Part shown: piece by piece, positions 46,558 through 59,510 of the stretch
Layout: each line of letters opens with the position of its first letter
Position numbering within the stretch: the stretch's first letter is position 1
Source: Moniliophthora roreri
Lineage: Eukaryota; Basidiomycota; Agaricomycetes; Agaricales; Marasmiaceae
NCBI GenBank assembly: GCA_001466705.2
Contig: LATX02000216.1
Coordinates: forward strand, 331,492 to 395,491
Length of the DNA stretch: 64,000 nt
Reading direction: 5' to 3'
Notes under the pieces: generated by a model
What the model saw: only the letters and a program-made list of their open reading frames with translations
What the model was told of the DNA's origin: nothing
Databases searched by the model: none
Program-made: the position numbers and the translations under genes

Positions 46558-48223
46558 TCATCCAATATGGGGAATTAAAGTTGTCCATTGCACACTTTTA
46601 TACGCACTTGGTGAAAGATCCCGTAGGGCCGTGAAAGCGAGGAAAATGAGGGCGACTCGAGAGAAAATGTAAAACATACTGAGAAGAATGGTGGTAATCC
46701 TAACCAACTTATTCAACCACCTCGGAGCCAAATCATTCAACACCTTGTTGTACAAATGCACAGCACCCATTGCAATCGGGGCAGCTGCAATGGAAATCGC
46801 ACATATACGCCAAAGAAGTTGTTCGGTATGTGTTGGGAAGTGAAATGCCCATGGGATGCAGTGGATGGCGCCGAATACAGCTGCAATAGCGTATATGGTG
46901 ATATGAAGTTGGAGCGAATCGTTTGGTAGCCTCGAGCAGAACATCCGTTCCACAAATTCGTACTTTTTACTATCACCTGTGCGAACCACAAAGGAAGATA
47001 GCGTACTTATATGCCAGATTATGAATAGCGGAAGAAGGGCGAGTTGAAGAACCAGGGATTTTCCGTCTGCTAGGGTATCCAGATAGATCTCCTTGAGGAC
47101 TTGCGCCAGTCCATCCCTGATTGTTTTCGTCCATACCCTTGTTGATGCTTTTCGCGTTGGATCAGCATGATACTCTCGCTGCTGCCAGTATACACGGTAG
47201 GGATGCCTGACCCGCAGGGGCTTGTTCCACCAAAAAAAGTAGGTGCCGAAATTTAGAAGGGCAAACGCCACGGTCATGATTTCCAGCTCCGTAACGGCTA
47301 GACCTTCAAATGCACGAGCTGCCACTTGCATCAAGAACCAAGTGGCTTGGATGAGAGCGATGGATTTCGATAGAATGTCGGCGTGGCTTCTGTCCTTGAT
47401 CTCGTCCTCTGAAATCCTGATGAACCCATTCGCGACGAGGAACTCCAGGAGACATGTCGGTTCCGAATACGTATGCTTGAGCGGTTCTTTTTCCTAGGTC
47501 ACTGATGAGCAGGAATATTCGTGAACGCAAAGGGGAAAAAGGATTAATATACCGATGAAGACGCTCGGTTACTGTCATGTGCCTGATCCACGGTCTGAGT
47601 GCGGCATTAATGGGGAGGATATACCTCTGAGATAGCAAGGCTTACTACATTTGAATGAGGGTCAACATGCGGAGGAAAATCTTCTTGTACTTTCTGATGC
47701 CGGCTGGCAATTTGCTCCCAGTACATCCGATCAACCTTTTCGGGCTTCTCCCAAAGGTAACCACAGAAATCGTCTCCGTCATATAGAGCAAACCCGCCCA
47801 TGAGAACGAAGAATGCGTGTGTTTTTCCCCACCCATACTCTGTAATGCAGAAGTTTAGTTTCCAGCAACTCGAACAGAATGTCACCAACTTTTGAATTGT
47901 CTGGCAATCCTATTCGCAGAAAACCACTGCCTCATTGCCCACAGAATAATGAGCTCAGGTGCAAGGAGTGCAATGACCATGAGTATGATATTGTCGATAA
48001 CCGCCGTGGTTGAATTTCTTGTGACTAGTGGAATGTTCGGATGTATGGCAACCCAGGTACAGATGAAGGTTACGGAAAAGCAGCTCCATAGGATACCAGT
48101 TGTCATTCTGCACCCGTTGATGTCAGTACATTCACCGGTAACAGGATCGAAGAATGAAGTGTTAGTTGAGGTTGCGAGAGTGTGGGAAGGCATGGACTGT
48201 GAGTGGGTGTAGAGAAGGATCAT
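46558..48223 (-). CDS. multi-pass membrane protein family, copy 2 (intact, 504 aa)
   Basis: An uncharacterised integral membrane protein of a family I recognise as strongly expanded in Agaricomycetes; its function is unknown. Exons are 47890-48223, 47625-47839, 47553-47582 and 46558-47493, joining in frame. Motifs in order are 'FDPVTGECTDINGC', 'TWVAIHPNIP', 'LLAPELIILWAMRQW', 'MGGFALYDGD', 'SKSIALIQATWFLMQVAAR', 'ELEIMTVAFALLNFGTY' plus 'WWNKPL', 'AIHCIPWAFHFPTHTEQLL' and the terminal 'TLIPHIG'. About eight hydrophobic segments are apparent. The introns are 42, 50 and 59 nt. The first donor reads GTTGGT, weaker than GTGAGT in copy 3. The third exon is only 30 nt and could be chosen differently. 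CpG-rich, with no stops. Confidence 0.8.
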
Positions 48224-49246
48224 GGTGTTTTGGGGCAGGCAGCAGATGCGGAATCGCGTTCTGATAAACGAAGAAGGTTATATCCGCGCCACATGAAGCA
48301 GCCTCTACACGAGGCAGCTTTAAGGTTCAGGTTCAAGAAGAAGTATCGGCAGCCTGAGTGCAGCTGATCAACTTGAAAAATAGGCGCAGTTGTATCACAG
48401 TTGGATCCAGTATTTCAGAGTGACTGACTGGTAGACGATACTTTGAAGTTGAATATCATGAGAGGCATTGGACTCGGAGTGGGAAACCTAATGAAGAGTC
48501 AAGGAAAAGTGGCAAGTGTGCATAAGAGAGTGCGCAGAACGGTCTCGACTCCGCACTAGACACGAGGCAAGCTATTTCTGTCGAGCGCTTTTGTGTAGCT
48601 TTCTTTCGGTGAGAAATGATGTTAGGATAGAAAAGAAATGCTACAGGATCCACAAAGGTCGCATCCGAGGAATTCATTAATGGAGGGGAGGCCAGCGCAC
48701 ATGGAGAAAGTCGTGGGTCATCGTGGTTACTGTCCAAGGGTACTATTTGCCGGAAAAGATGCCGGTAAGTAATTCCGACACGTTGTTCACAATCGTTTCT
48801 CGCCTCCACGACGATCATAGCGCCTAGTTTTACCCTCAAACTGAGCTAACAACGATGTCGTCGCCCTTTTGAACATCCTAAAGATCGTTCGACTGCGATT
48901 CGGGAAGAGGATGCGTTTCTGGCCTTACAATAGCCAATTTAGCCGTATCCTTCCCAGCAATGAGCGATAAACATGCGTTCCTAAAAGGTCTTTACACGGC
49001 TCTCAAAGCTTCTGTTACCTACGACGCCAGCGTGCTGAAACAGGGCATCGATGAACGTATCTGCTCGAACGTGGTATATCAATTAAGGAATTTCTTGTGT
49101 AGATGTAGTGATCGATACGGACGATGAAAACAGGTAGAAACAGTGGCTTGAAAGACGTGATGACCTGAGCTTTCACCGTCTAAGGCTGCAGAGTGAGCGA
49201 TGGGTATACAATATTTGGGTAACAGTGAGGGTTACTTACATCCTAA
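48224..49246. other. intergenic, no gene supported
   Basis: The minus-strand frame at 48456-48839 has no motif and no paralogue in the window. The first few hundred bases are likely the promoter of copy 2. Confidence 0.4.
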
Positions 49247-49512
49247 TCAGCCAATGTGCGGAATGAAAGTTGTCCATCAGACGGTTTGGTATGCAGTTGG
49301 TGAAAGATCTCGCAGCGTGGTCAGGGCAATAATAATGAGGGTAACCTATGCGACAACACAAAATGTTCCAACTAGGAGGGAAGTAAAAAATCCCAGCCTG
49401 TTCAACCACTCCGGACTAGAATCGGTCGACTCTGTTGGATACCGGTGCATAAAACCAATCACTGATGGGCGCAGCGGTGAGTGTTACGGTACCTATACGC
49501 CAAAGCAACTGC
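49247..49512 (-). pseudogene. C-terminal scrap of the membrane-protein family (A)
   Basis: The minus strand reads 'LLWRIGTVTLTAAPIS', then (in shifted frames) 'PEWLNRLGFFT', 'VTLIIIALTTLRDLSPTAYQTV', a stop, and 'WTTFIPHIG' with its stop at 49247. This matches the last 90 codons of copies 2 and 3. The rest of the gene is missing, so the fragment was cut out by an unequal event, not by local decay. Confidence 0.7.
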
Positions 49513-50181
49513 TGTAGTGAAACCCTGCAGCAGCAGCTCTAGCTGTAGAGCTTGTGGTTCGCCTGGGCCATGAGGCGGTATAGAGATCTTGATGGCGAGG
49601 GACAAGGGATGCCGAATGTGGGAAATCTTGGTGACGTTGTCAGCACAATGACGATAATGCCTTTTGAGGCTGTGCAACACAGCCATCACCTTCCCTCTTT
49701 TTTTCCGGCCAGTATCGAAGGAGCCACTCAAATTCAGGTTCCCCGAAGTTTATAGGAGAAGGTTTTGGATTTAGGAAACGAGGTGAGCTCAACATCGACG
49801 TCGACCTGGCATGTTTATTTCAGTCCGCTTCACCGTTCCTCAATGCTGCGGGTAAAACAGACTGAGACACAAGTACTGCAACCGAGCCCCAATCTGATAC
49901 TTCCTTTTCAACGCTCGCACTATACGAGGGCATGCACGAATGGTCGAGCCAGTCTGTTGGAGTGAAAACCCAAAAGCTCCGGTAGTATAATCGACCCCTG
50001 TGGTAGCATACCGTGCCTACCATGTGAGCCTCTTTACAACTTGTTATTTTGGCTGACGATGGTCTGAACGACAGGCACCGATTGATAATCTCTTTCGCTT
50101 CGACATTTCCAGCATTCTAACGGCAGCAAAGTTGAGCGCACACACAAAGATAGGCTCTTGGTCAAAAACCACCACCTTGGG

Positions 50182-51440
50182 ATGAAACGTGCCGCGATAA
50201 GCCCACCTGAATCATCCGTAGATCCAGAGCCACGTCAACGTATCCACGTAGGTGTCCAGCCCTCCTTGTCGCTTCCAAGCTGACACGGTCATCAACAAAG
50301 AATCCTGGTGGACAGTCTTTGTCTTACCTCACCGTACGCCCTTTCACTACGTCCAATATAACGTCTTTCTGATCTGTCGAGGTTTCAGGGAGAGGATGAT
50401 CCAAATACCACAATCTCCTCGCCTCAAGCATCGCCCCAAAGCCTATGATTCATATACCCTATCCGCGTCATCCATCTGAATACCCGCAGCCCCCTCATCA
50501 TGCTCCAAACAGCAACTCCACCCAGGCCCATACCTCATATGTCCTTATTACATACCATCCTGGTACCACTGCCTTCCCCTGTACCCTCACACAAATTACT
50601 TTCCCATCCATATCGAAGTCGAGCGCTTGTTTTTCGCAGCCATCCGTAGAATGGGGTACACGTTCGCTATCGTACACAACATGCCTCCGGAGGCTGGGAT
50701 GAGGGTGTTTCAGGCTGCATGGGATATAGTAGTTGAGATGATGGATGAGCAGAAGGCTTCTGCGTTGGGCTGGGCACCAATACTAGTCGACAAGGAGGTG
50801 GAGGCCAAGTCTGCTGCGGTTTCGCCGAATGGCATCGCTTCGCCGTTAAACATGATACGGAGTACGCAGGCTCAGAGAAGCGAGGTTGACCGGAAGCTGG
50901 CAGATTTGGAATAGCGAGCTCGGGGTGCGCTGGATAGCGTTAATGCAGAGCTCGATGCTGTGAAGGACGAGCTACAGAGAATAGCAGGGGGGAAGCAGGG
51001 GTTTGAGACGCTGGAAAAGGAAAAGGAAAAGGTAGAAGTCGATATCGAGGTTGACGAATTGAAGGGTTAGTCGAATTATATGAAGGAGACGGTTGGGTTG
51101 AAGAGCTTGACGAGGTGAAGGAGCTGCGTTCCATGACGAAGAAGGCGGATACTGCCAAGATGTACATGCAGAGCGAGTAGAAGGTGTTGGAAGAAGTGAA
51201 GAGTGGGAAGAAAAAGGTGGATAGCGAGCTTTGGAAGGTCAAGGAGTTACTTGAGCAGACGACGAAGGAACGGGAATAGGCGCAAGCTGACCTGAAAGAC
51301 GACGTGGAGAGGTTATTCGCCCACACCACGATGGCTCCTCATCTCCAAGTCGTTCCACACGAGCTTCCCGAATCCCTACATTCCCCGAACGCATTGCGTA
51401 CTCTGGCCTAAGATATGCCACGAAGCTGCTGGCCCTACTC
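50182..51440 (+). pseudogene. coiled-coil protein gene, copy 1 (dead)
   Basis: It starts with an ATG reading 'MKRAAISPPESS' and is followed, with frame changes, by 'HRTPFHYVQYNVFLICRGFR', a Pro-rich stretch near 50.45-50.6 kb, 'FFAAIRRMGYTFAIVHNMP' and a charged heptad-like region ('RKLADLE', 'SVNAELDAVKDELQRI'). A TAG at 50911-50913 stands where the copy at 58.1 kb has CAG. Further stops follow near 51068 and 51178. No catalytic domain was recognised. The coiled coil suggests an oligomeric or structural protein. Confidence 0.6.
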
Positions 51441-51479
51441 AAATCCCAACTCTGCAGGCATGTTTTGAACTTGAGCAGT

Positions 51480-54400
51480 TAGACACATTCGATGGCACCA
51501 TCTACCTCTTCCACCAGCATCGTCATTCTACGGCACGAGTACCTTTTCTCTTACATCTCCCGACCTGAACGCTCCGACCTGAACGCTATGAGGACTCGCA
51601 AAGGCGCTGACGAACTCACTCAGTATATGTTCTATTCCACAACTGGGCCCATGCGTTTAGAGACTTACGTGCGGCTGCAACGAGGCATTCGGCAAAACGC
51701 GGAGATACAGCGGCCTCAGTAGAACAAGCTAGCTGAAAAAGCAGAGTACTTACTGATAAACGAAGTAGCCAACGCAGCTCTGTCCCATTACACGAAACAG
51801 CAGGCGACATTTATGTTGAGAATGGCGATTATCAGTCATGGGCTCGAAAACGGCTTCGATTATACGGACAGATACCGTATCTTGCGACATGGACGTTATT
51901 GACGCGGAGATCACGATCTCGACGTAATTTGCGATCTTTCTCTCGTCTTCGCTTCTTGCAAATTACCCATTGTTCTAGGAGAGGCAGTATCGGGAACAGA
52001 ATTTTTGATGTATCTGTCGTTTGGGGAGAGGGATCAATGATATTAATCTGATAAAATTATTCCGTGTATGAGAATGTGAATACTCACCGACAAGGTACCG
52101 TTCGAGGGTAGATTTGTGCTGACAATGTAGATTCAAAGAGGAGGGTATGAGCAAGGGCATTATACGGAAAGGATATACAGCGAAAGCCGGCTGAGTGTCG
52201 ATAATTTGTCTATGGAGGTAGCAGGACAATCCCCACCAACGTCGGCAGATAAGGATTTACACTTCCATGGCAATACTTACTGAAAAAAGACCTGCCAATC
52301 TACGATGAGCATTCTTGTAAGTAACGATAAGTAGAAGATACATTGATGCAAGCAAGACCTTACCTATAGCTGTCTACAAACCATTAATATTAGAAGTCCG
52401 GAATTGATATGGTCGTCAGAGAAGAGAAAAAGATGACGCAGCGTGGGAAATGTGCCTGGCGTTGTTAGCGACACGATGCCGCGTGCCAAACGTCTTCTTC
52501 TCCTCCCTCAAGTCTTTTCCATGACTCCTGAATCCTCAATTGCGCAGGAAGATACCCCAAACATCGAAGATTTTAGTCGGGCTCAGGACAGAAGGGACAT
52601 CCTAGGTTGACGTGAGTCATCACTGGCCTTTTCTCGGCTTATCGCTCATTTGACTTCTCAGTTTGGTGCTTTCTCAGAAGAACAATCAGATCCACGTCTC
52701 TCGCAAAATTATTCCTCCATAAACGGCTTACAATGAATACACTCGTCCCGAATTCGCGTTTATAGCACTAGCAAGCCATGACATACTACCCACGACACAG
52801 GCCTTATCACGAGCTATAGAAAGCTGGATATAGGTTCGATTGCTCATGTACGTCCTCTTCTCCTCTCTCATCACCCATTTGACACCAAAAGTATCGCAGA
52901 ACAGTAAACCCCGGGATCTTCCGCTGAGATACCGTCTCGCGTACTCTCGACTTCTACACGCCTTCTTCAACCCCAATTGGTGGGACACGTCAAACGCTGC
53001 CTTGCTGCCCCTCGCAAAAATATCGATTTGTGGACTCTCCTCGTTTTCCGCTGCACCATTCCTCGAAGTCGCCAAAACACCCAAATACCTGCCCCGAACC
53101 TGTCTCTGCTACACCGGACGATAATCACCCAGCTTCGACTCTGAACCACAAAGGTAGAAGTTGCGCCGGCATATACGAGATAGAAGAGGGAAAACGGCCA
53201 AAAAAGTAAAGTCTCGCGAAAACATCGAGAAGCGTATATCTACCGAAGACGCTCGGGCTCCTATTCAGAATACATTCCGACGGCTAGCTATTCCACCCAT
53301 AAGAAACTCGGGACCATTCGCTCGAAAGTTAATCAGGTTGGCTTCGGCACTGGCGTTGAATACAGCCAGCAGCCAGAGATAGTCCAATGAATCTCAGAAA
53401 CGGACCCTCTCTTTCAGCATCCTCGAATGATCATGCGTTTAGAGGATTTGGACCGAGACCGGGTGCGATGTATCCGATATACGCGTCATGATCATAAGTA
53501 TGTCTCATCATTTCTTCTAGAACAAACGCTAACGATACGCCGGAATCGTAGCACCTCAATTACTACAACGCGGCTTAATGTATCGACTATAACAACCCCC
53601 ATTACCCCTCGAAAGCCGGAAGAGGTCATATCGCCAAGCAAAAGTATTTAGCTGTTCTACGAAGGATATTATGTTCAGAGTCGGCGAGAGGCCAGGCGCA
53701 CGCATCATGTTGGGCCTGCTTCGCCAGGTGAGTAATATTTTCTCTGGCTTTCGAATCCATGGCGTTCGGTTTTGGGTGATTTCATGTTCCTTTATCGAGC
53801 GAATCCGACTGTCTGATGGGCGGGTATCCGTGTCCTTCAGCCATCGGTTCAACGGTTGGTTTCTCGAAGTCAAGAGCCTTCTTCCTCATCCATGTTCTTG
53901 CCAAGACTCAATTTATTTTATTTTCCTTTTAAGCTTCGGTTTGGGTCCGAACGACTTTGGCGGTGACAATGTATGATGGTATTGGGGCGTTTCCACCTTG
54001 TCGGGTACTGGTCTCATTCCGCTTCTCTTTCTGCATATGTCTGCGACCGTACTCCCCTCGTCTACGTATCTTCCTCTACCTGTTCCCGGGTTTCCCGAAT
54101 TCCTCATTTTTCTCAAGGCCGTGCCTGTCTCACCTTCCCGTTCCGTAGATACCTGCCTACTTTGCTACGCCGACTCACAACTTTTTATCCTTTCATTCTA
54201 TGCCGTTGGGCGTTGTACTTTTTATGTTTACCTTCCGTTCCTTGACGTTGATCAATAGTAATGTGAGTATACATACACTTAACGCTCTTTTATTTCATGT
54301 GTCTTTACGTTGTTGATGGTGACCTCCAAAGCTGTCTCAGAGTCTTACCCTTGGAATACGATCCTTGTGCATCTTGGTGTCCTTGCGGTCTGGTCTGGGT

Positions 54401-54950
54401 TTCAGCATTTGTATCCTGGCTTGAGTTGTTCTCTTCGCTTTTCAGCTTCATTTTTTTATATTATCTTCGCCATCACCTTCCCATTACCGCCTAATATGTG
54501 TCATGCCATCGTGATTGTCGTTAAAGCCACATTGGAGATTGACTCTACCGCCCACCGCCATGGTTGATGCTCCTTCCCGACAAAACCTGCTTTCATCAAC
54601 ACAATATTTGCCCCTCATTATGATCTTGCCGCCTGATGAACAATCTTCCCTGCTTCAGAGACTGACATTATCAAGCCGCTGAGGTACACTTCACCTCCTT
54701 CGCGGCCATTGGCATTTTTTACCCTTTCCCGTAGCCAGCAGACTGGGCTCTTTTCTATGAGTTTTTCAGGCGTCATCTCTTCTCTTCTTCTCCATTCCTC
54801 GTGCCAACTTATTCTCTCGCAGTGATGCATTCTCCAGCCAACGTCCTCGCCACTACTGTCAGATGCTGATGTACATTAATGTTAGCCTACCCTTTTTCAA
54901 CTCATTTATCATGATACTCATGTTTTCGATAGCAACGGTCAAGCGTGTTA
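51480..54950. repeat. segmental-duplication unit gamma
   Basis: Colinear with alpha and beta from the 'ttacgtgcggctgcaa' landmark (51665; alpha 85) on. It holds the empty hAT target (51980-51987). The decayed plus-strand gene lies at about 52.7-53.65 kb. The distal part (54.0-54.95 kb) is shared with delta and leads into the 3-prime flank of membrane-gene copy 3. No intact gene inside. Confidence 0.7.
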
Positions 54951-55373
54951 TTGCCGGGTCCATTTGCAAAAGTATGTACAAGTGAAAAATAGCATAGGCA
55001 TGGTAATTAAATCAACGAGTTAGGAACCATGTGTTGCGTAGTAAGTAAGGATAGGCATACAAACGAGATTTCAATGCTGTATAGAGATCTGGAAATATGA
55101 ACTTGACATAGAATGTTCTGAACAGTGCATGAAGTCGTAGTGGAAGTAATAGAATGATCCTAGATACGAATGATGATGTTGCTGATGCGTACAGCTACAA
55201 AAGAAGTGAACGAGTGAATAGGACGAGTAGTAGTAACACAGAAAGTGCCGTACCTGCATCATAACCCCTAAGACAATATTGTCAACGCATGCAGCTACAA
55301 AAGGAGTAAATTAGTGCCCAGAATGAGTGATAAACCCAGGGAAGAGATAAACCAGGAAAGAGACATACCTGTA
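54951..55373. other. 3-prime flank of membrane-gene copy 3
   Basis: This matches the flanks of copy 2 (46.2-46.55 kb) and copy 1 (34.04-34.42 kb). The minus strand reads 'ATGATGCAG' followed by GTACGG, and just after the stop codon 'ATACAG' followed by GTATGT. That would suit an intron in the 3-prime untranslated region or a short alternative last exon. Confidence 0.4.
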
Positions 55374-56987
55374 TCAGCCAATGTGAGGAACAAAAGTTGT
55401 CCACTGGACTGTTTGGGATGCACTTGGAGAAAGGTCTCGCAAGGCCATGAGGGCAAGTGAAATGAGGGTGACTCGGGAGATGATGTAGAATATGCCAAGA
55501 AGAATGGTAGTATAGACAATCAAATTTTCCAACCAATATGGAGTGGAACGGCGCAACTCCTTCAACCACCAATGCACACAACCCATTGCAATTGGTGCAG
55601 CTGCAACTGCAATGGCACATATCCGCCAAAGCAGCTGCTCAGTATGTGTTGGGAACTGGAATGCCCATGGTATGCAGTGGATGGCACCAAATGCAGCTGC
55701 AATGGAATATACAATAATGTAAAGTTGGAGTGGATCCCATGCCAGTCTTGTGGAGAACTCTTGTGGGGCAAAATCATCATCAAGTAGGCCTTGACACTGG
55801 ATAATAATGTTCCATGTCATCCACAATGGAAGAAAAACAAGCTGAATAGCCAATGGTCCTTCATCAGCAGAAGATTCATTACAAATGTAGGCCAAGGTCT
55901 TTGTGAAACCTTCTTGGACTGTCTTCACACAGCCCCTATCATGTTCCTTCAATTGAGAGGCATCCAATTTTCGCTGCTGCCAGGTGACCCGAACAGGATA
56001 TCGGACCCGTAGTGGTTTATTCCACCACAAGAAGTATGTGCCGAAATTGAGAAGTGCAAATCCTACAGTAATGACCTCGAGCTCAGTAATGGTGAGACCT
56101 TCTGCAGCACGGGCAGCTACTTGGAGGATAAACCAGGTTGTTTGTATGAGAGCAATGGATTTGGCTATAAAGTCGGCATGACTTCTGTCCTTGATTTCAT
56201 CTTCGGTGATGGTGATGTAGCCATTTGTGATCAGGTACTCCAAAAGGTATGTTGATTGTGGTCTTGAGTCTGAGTTCAATAATTGTCTCTTGTTTTTTCA
56301 CCTTGATCAGCAAAATATTCAATTGATAGAAATGCACAAACCTACAGTTAAGCTGTCACTGTCTTGTGACATATCTGGGACCTGATGGTAAGGGTTTAGA
56401 ATGAGAATGAAAGATTAGAACTATAAAGAACTCACTGCAACCCCTTGAACCTTTTGAATATATTTTTTTATCTCATCCTTGTCACGCCAATATACATCAT
56501 CACTATCATTCCATAGATGTCCCATGAACCTGTCTCCATCATAGAGAGCAAACCCTCCCATAATGACAAAGAATGCATGTGACATCCCCCAGCCATAATC
56601 TGAAGTAAATACATGCAGTTCCAGACAGAATGCCACTGAATGCAACTCACCTTTATACTGCTCCGCAATTTTCTTTGCAGAATACCACTGCCGCATTGCC
56701 CATAGGATCATAATCTCCGGACCAAGGATTGCAATGGCCATGAGTTCAATATTCTTGTATACCACCACTGCCGAGTGTGTTCCAACCTTCGGGATATTTG
56801 GATGAATAGCAACCCAGGTACAGATAAGAATGACTGAGAGGCAGCTCCATAGAATGCCTGTCGTCGTTCTGCATCCGTTGATGTCGATACAATCACCGGT
56901 AACTGGGTCGAATAATGAAGAGGTGTTTGTTGAAGTGGCGAATGTACTGGGAGGTAAGGATCGCGAGAGGGCATAGAGGAGGATCAT
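55374..56987 (-). CDS. multi-pass membrane protein family, copy 3 (intact, 483 aa)
   Basis: Exons 56651-56987, 56436-56599, 56346-56381 and 55374-56288 join in frame. The introns are 51, 54 and 57 nt with good GTGAGT or GTAGGT donors. I chose the ATG at 56987 because it aligns with the starts of copies 1 and 2. Motifs include 'TWVAIHPNIP', 'ILWAMRQWYSA', 'MGGFALYDGD', 'IALIQTTWFILQVAARAAEG', 'ELEVITVGFALLNFGTY', 'FGAIHCIPWAFQFPTHTEQ', 'AAAPIAMGCVHW' and 'TFVPHIG'. Intron 1 is a multiple of three and open, so a retained-intron form with 17 extra residues is possible. The function is unknown. The similarity to dead copy 1 makes it the best reference for the decay comparison. Confidence 0.85.
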
Positions 56988-57099
56988 GGTGTCCTGGGGC
57001 AGCAAGCCAATGCGGGGAAATCATTCTTATGCAAAGCGCATGGCCTATACTTATTTTACATGGGGCAGTTATGAAGTTGACACGTCTTGACTTTGTTTG

Positions 57100-57529
57100 A
57101 CAGCTTGCTCGCAGCGATCACAGCGCTCAATGAGATTTGTGCCCAAAACGTGTAAATGGCAATAAAAGGTACGCCACTAGCGGTGAAATGTATCCAGGAA
57201 GGACTGATCATGCTTGATATATCCATTTAGTGGTGGGAATGAGTTGAATAGGCTATAGTTGGTGTGTGAAGAGTCTAGCGCTCGAGGACAACTTTAGAAA
57301 CACACAAGGCCCGATACTCACGGAAATTCCATTTATCAAGCCTGGCTAGATTCTGAATACATGATGTCCTCTTGCAGGAAGTAGGACAGCCGTCTGCACC
57401 TCGCAATATCGGCACTGCCTCTTGAGAGTTGTGACTCAAGTACACATTTTATTCAGGAAGTAGACCCATGCATCACGCATATCATTACACGCGGCTGTAT
57501 TTGATTTCGTCGACGTGAATTCGACGTGA
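57100..57529. other. upstream region of copy 3, no gene supported
   Basis: It contains the conserved 'gacagcttgctcgcag' stretch at 57.09 kb, also found upstream of copy 1. Nothing else recognised. Confidence 0.35.
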
Positions 57530-57730
57530 AAGACATGAGATGACTGCCAGGGCGATAAAAATGAGGGTAACCCGTGCCATAATATTCCAACCCGGAGGGA
57601 AGTCAAAAAAAAAAAATCAGCCCCAATCACGTTGATCGACTCTGCCGGTGCATAAACCAATTGTTATGGGCGCAGCGGTGAGTGTTACGGTATCTATACG
57701 CCAAAGCAACTTACCATGCAACAGCAGCTC
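57530..57730 (-). pseudogene. C-terminal scrap of the membrane-protein family (B)
   Basis: The minus strand reads 'LLWRIDTVTLTAAPITIGL' and, after a shift at a T-rich run, 'SGWNIMARVTLIFIALAV'. It is the equivalent of scrap A. The following 57.8-58.1 kb is also shared with 49.6-50.15 kb, so the scrap and the coiled-coil pseudogene were duplicated together. Confidence 0.65.
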
Positions 57731-58139
57731 TAGTTGTAGAGCTTGTAGTTCGCGCCTAGGGCATGAATCGATGGACAAGTGATGCCGAACGTGGGAAATC
57801 TTGGTGACGTGATGACGATAATCTTTTGAGGCTGTGCAACACAAACCATCATCTCCCTTCTTTTTTTTTCCCGGTCAGTCAGTCCGTTGAAGTGAAGAAC
57901 CGAGAGGTCCAGTGGTATAGTAGCATACCGTACCTATCATGTGAGTATATGTATGTGCCTTTTTATAACATCTCAGCTAACGATGGCCTCGACGACAGGC
58001 CGCAGGCGTCGACTGATAGTCTCTTTCACCTCGACATCTCCAGCATTTTCACGATAGCACAAGTTATATTCCGGATGTCACGACCGAAGACTCAGGTCAC
58101 ACAGGAATCGGCTCTTGGTCAAAAAACCACCACCTCGGA

Positions 58140-59510
58140 ATGAAACGTGCCGCGATAAGTCCACCTGAATCATCCGTACATCCAGTATATCCACGTAGGT
58201 GTCCAGCCCTTCTCGTCTTTTTGCGAGGCTGATATGCTCATTAACAAAGAATCCTGGTGGTCAGTCTTTGTCTTATCCCACTGTACGCCCTTTCACTACG
58301 TCCAATATAGCGCCCTTCTGATCTATCGAGGTTTCAGGAAGAAGACGATCCAAATACCAGAATCCATCGCCTCAAAAGCCTACAATTCGTATACCCTACC
58401 CACATCACCTATCTCGATACCCACAACCCCCTTATCATGCTCCAAACAGCGACTACCCACGTCCATACCTCATCTGTCCCTATTACATACCACCCCTGAT
58501 ACCACCGCCTTCCCCTGTACCCTCACACAAACTACTTTCCCAGCCATACCGAGTTCGACCGCTTGTTTTTCGCAGTCATCCATAACATGGGGTACGCGTT
58601 CGCCACCGTACACAATATGCCTCAGGAGGCTAGGGTGAGGGTGTTTCAAACTGCGTGAGATATAGTCGTGGAGAAAGTGGACCAGCAGAAGCCTTGAGTG
58701 TCGGGCTAGGCACCTCGGGTAGATGGTGATCAGTCTCCCGAGGCTAAAGCCAGTAACACCGGTATTGGTGCACCGATACTAGTCGACAAGGAGGTGGAGG
58801 CCAAGTGTGCTGCGGTTTCGCCGAATGTTATCGTTTCGCTGTTAAACGTGATACGGAGTACGAAGGTTCAGAGAGACGAAGTTGACCGGAAGCTGGCGGA
58901 TTTGGAACAGCAAGCTCGGGGTGCGCTGGATAGTGTTAATGCAAAGCTCAGCAGTGCGAAGGACGAGCTCGAGAGAATAGTAGAGGAGGAGAATGAGTTT
59001 CAGACGTTAAAGAAGGGAAAGGTAGAAGTCGAGGTTGAGGTTGCGGCTGGGCGATATAAGGAGGAGGACACGATTGAGCTGAAGAGCTTGACGAGGTGAA
59101 GAAGCTGCGTTCCATGACGAAGGCGGATACTGCCAACGCGCGCATGCAGAGCGAGTAGAAGGTGTTGGAAGAGGTGAAGAGTGGGAAGGAAAAGGCGGAT
59201 AGCGAGCATCGGCAGGTCAAGGAGGTGCGACGAAGGAACAAATGCAAGCTGACCTGAAAGGCGTGGAGAGGTTCAATGAGAAGAAGGACGGGAAAACGCG
59301 AAACTGGAAGCCAAGATCGCGGGCATGCAGAGCATGCTTCAAAATTTTCAGCGCTCTGCAAGACCAAATGAAGGCGCTGCTTCAGGAAAACGCGAAGTAG
59401 GAAGCCTCATGCTGAATTGTGAGGTTCGTTATTCTGTCATCGTTCTCGGCCTCAGGAAGCTGACTTTCATCCATCAGATCCTTAACCTGCGGACCCGGAT
59501 AATGCAAATC
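58140..59510 (+). pseudogene. coiled-coil protein gene, copy 2 (dead)
   Basis: Paralogue of 50182-51440, starting 'MKRAAISPPESS'. The coiled-coil part is better kept here (58794-59099), with 'RKLADLEQQARGALDSVNAK' and 'SSAKDELERIVEEE'. It is interrupted by frame changes near 58.2 and 58.6 kb and by stops at 58658-58660, near 58700, at 59097 and at 59156. Both copies share some damage, so the gene may already have been dead before duplication, or the intron structure is not what I assume. Confidence 0.55.

Noticed and set aside
48456..48839. 127-codon minus-strand frame
   Set aside because: No motif, no paralogue in the duplicated flanks and no intron signals; likely chance in CpG-rich DNA.
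52728..53084. 118-codon minus-strand frame in gamma
   Set aside because: It overlaps the plus-strand frame whose pieces recur in delta, and its own translation is not kept in the other units.
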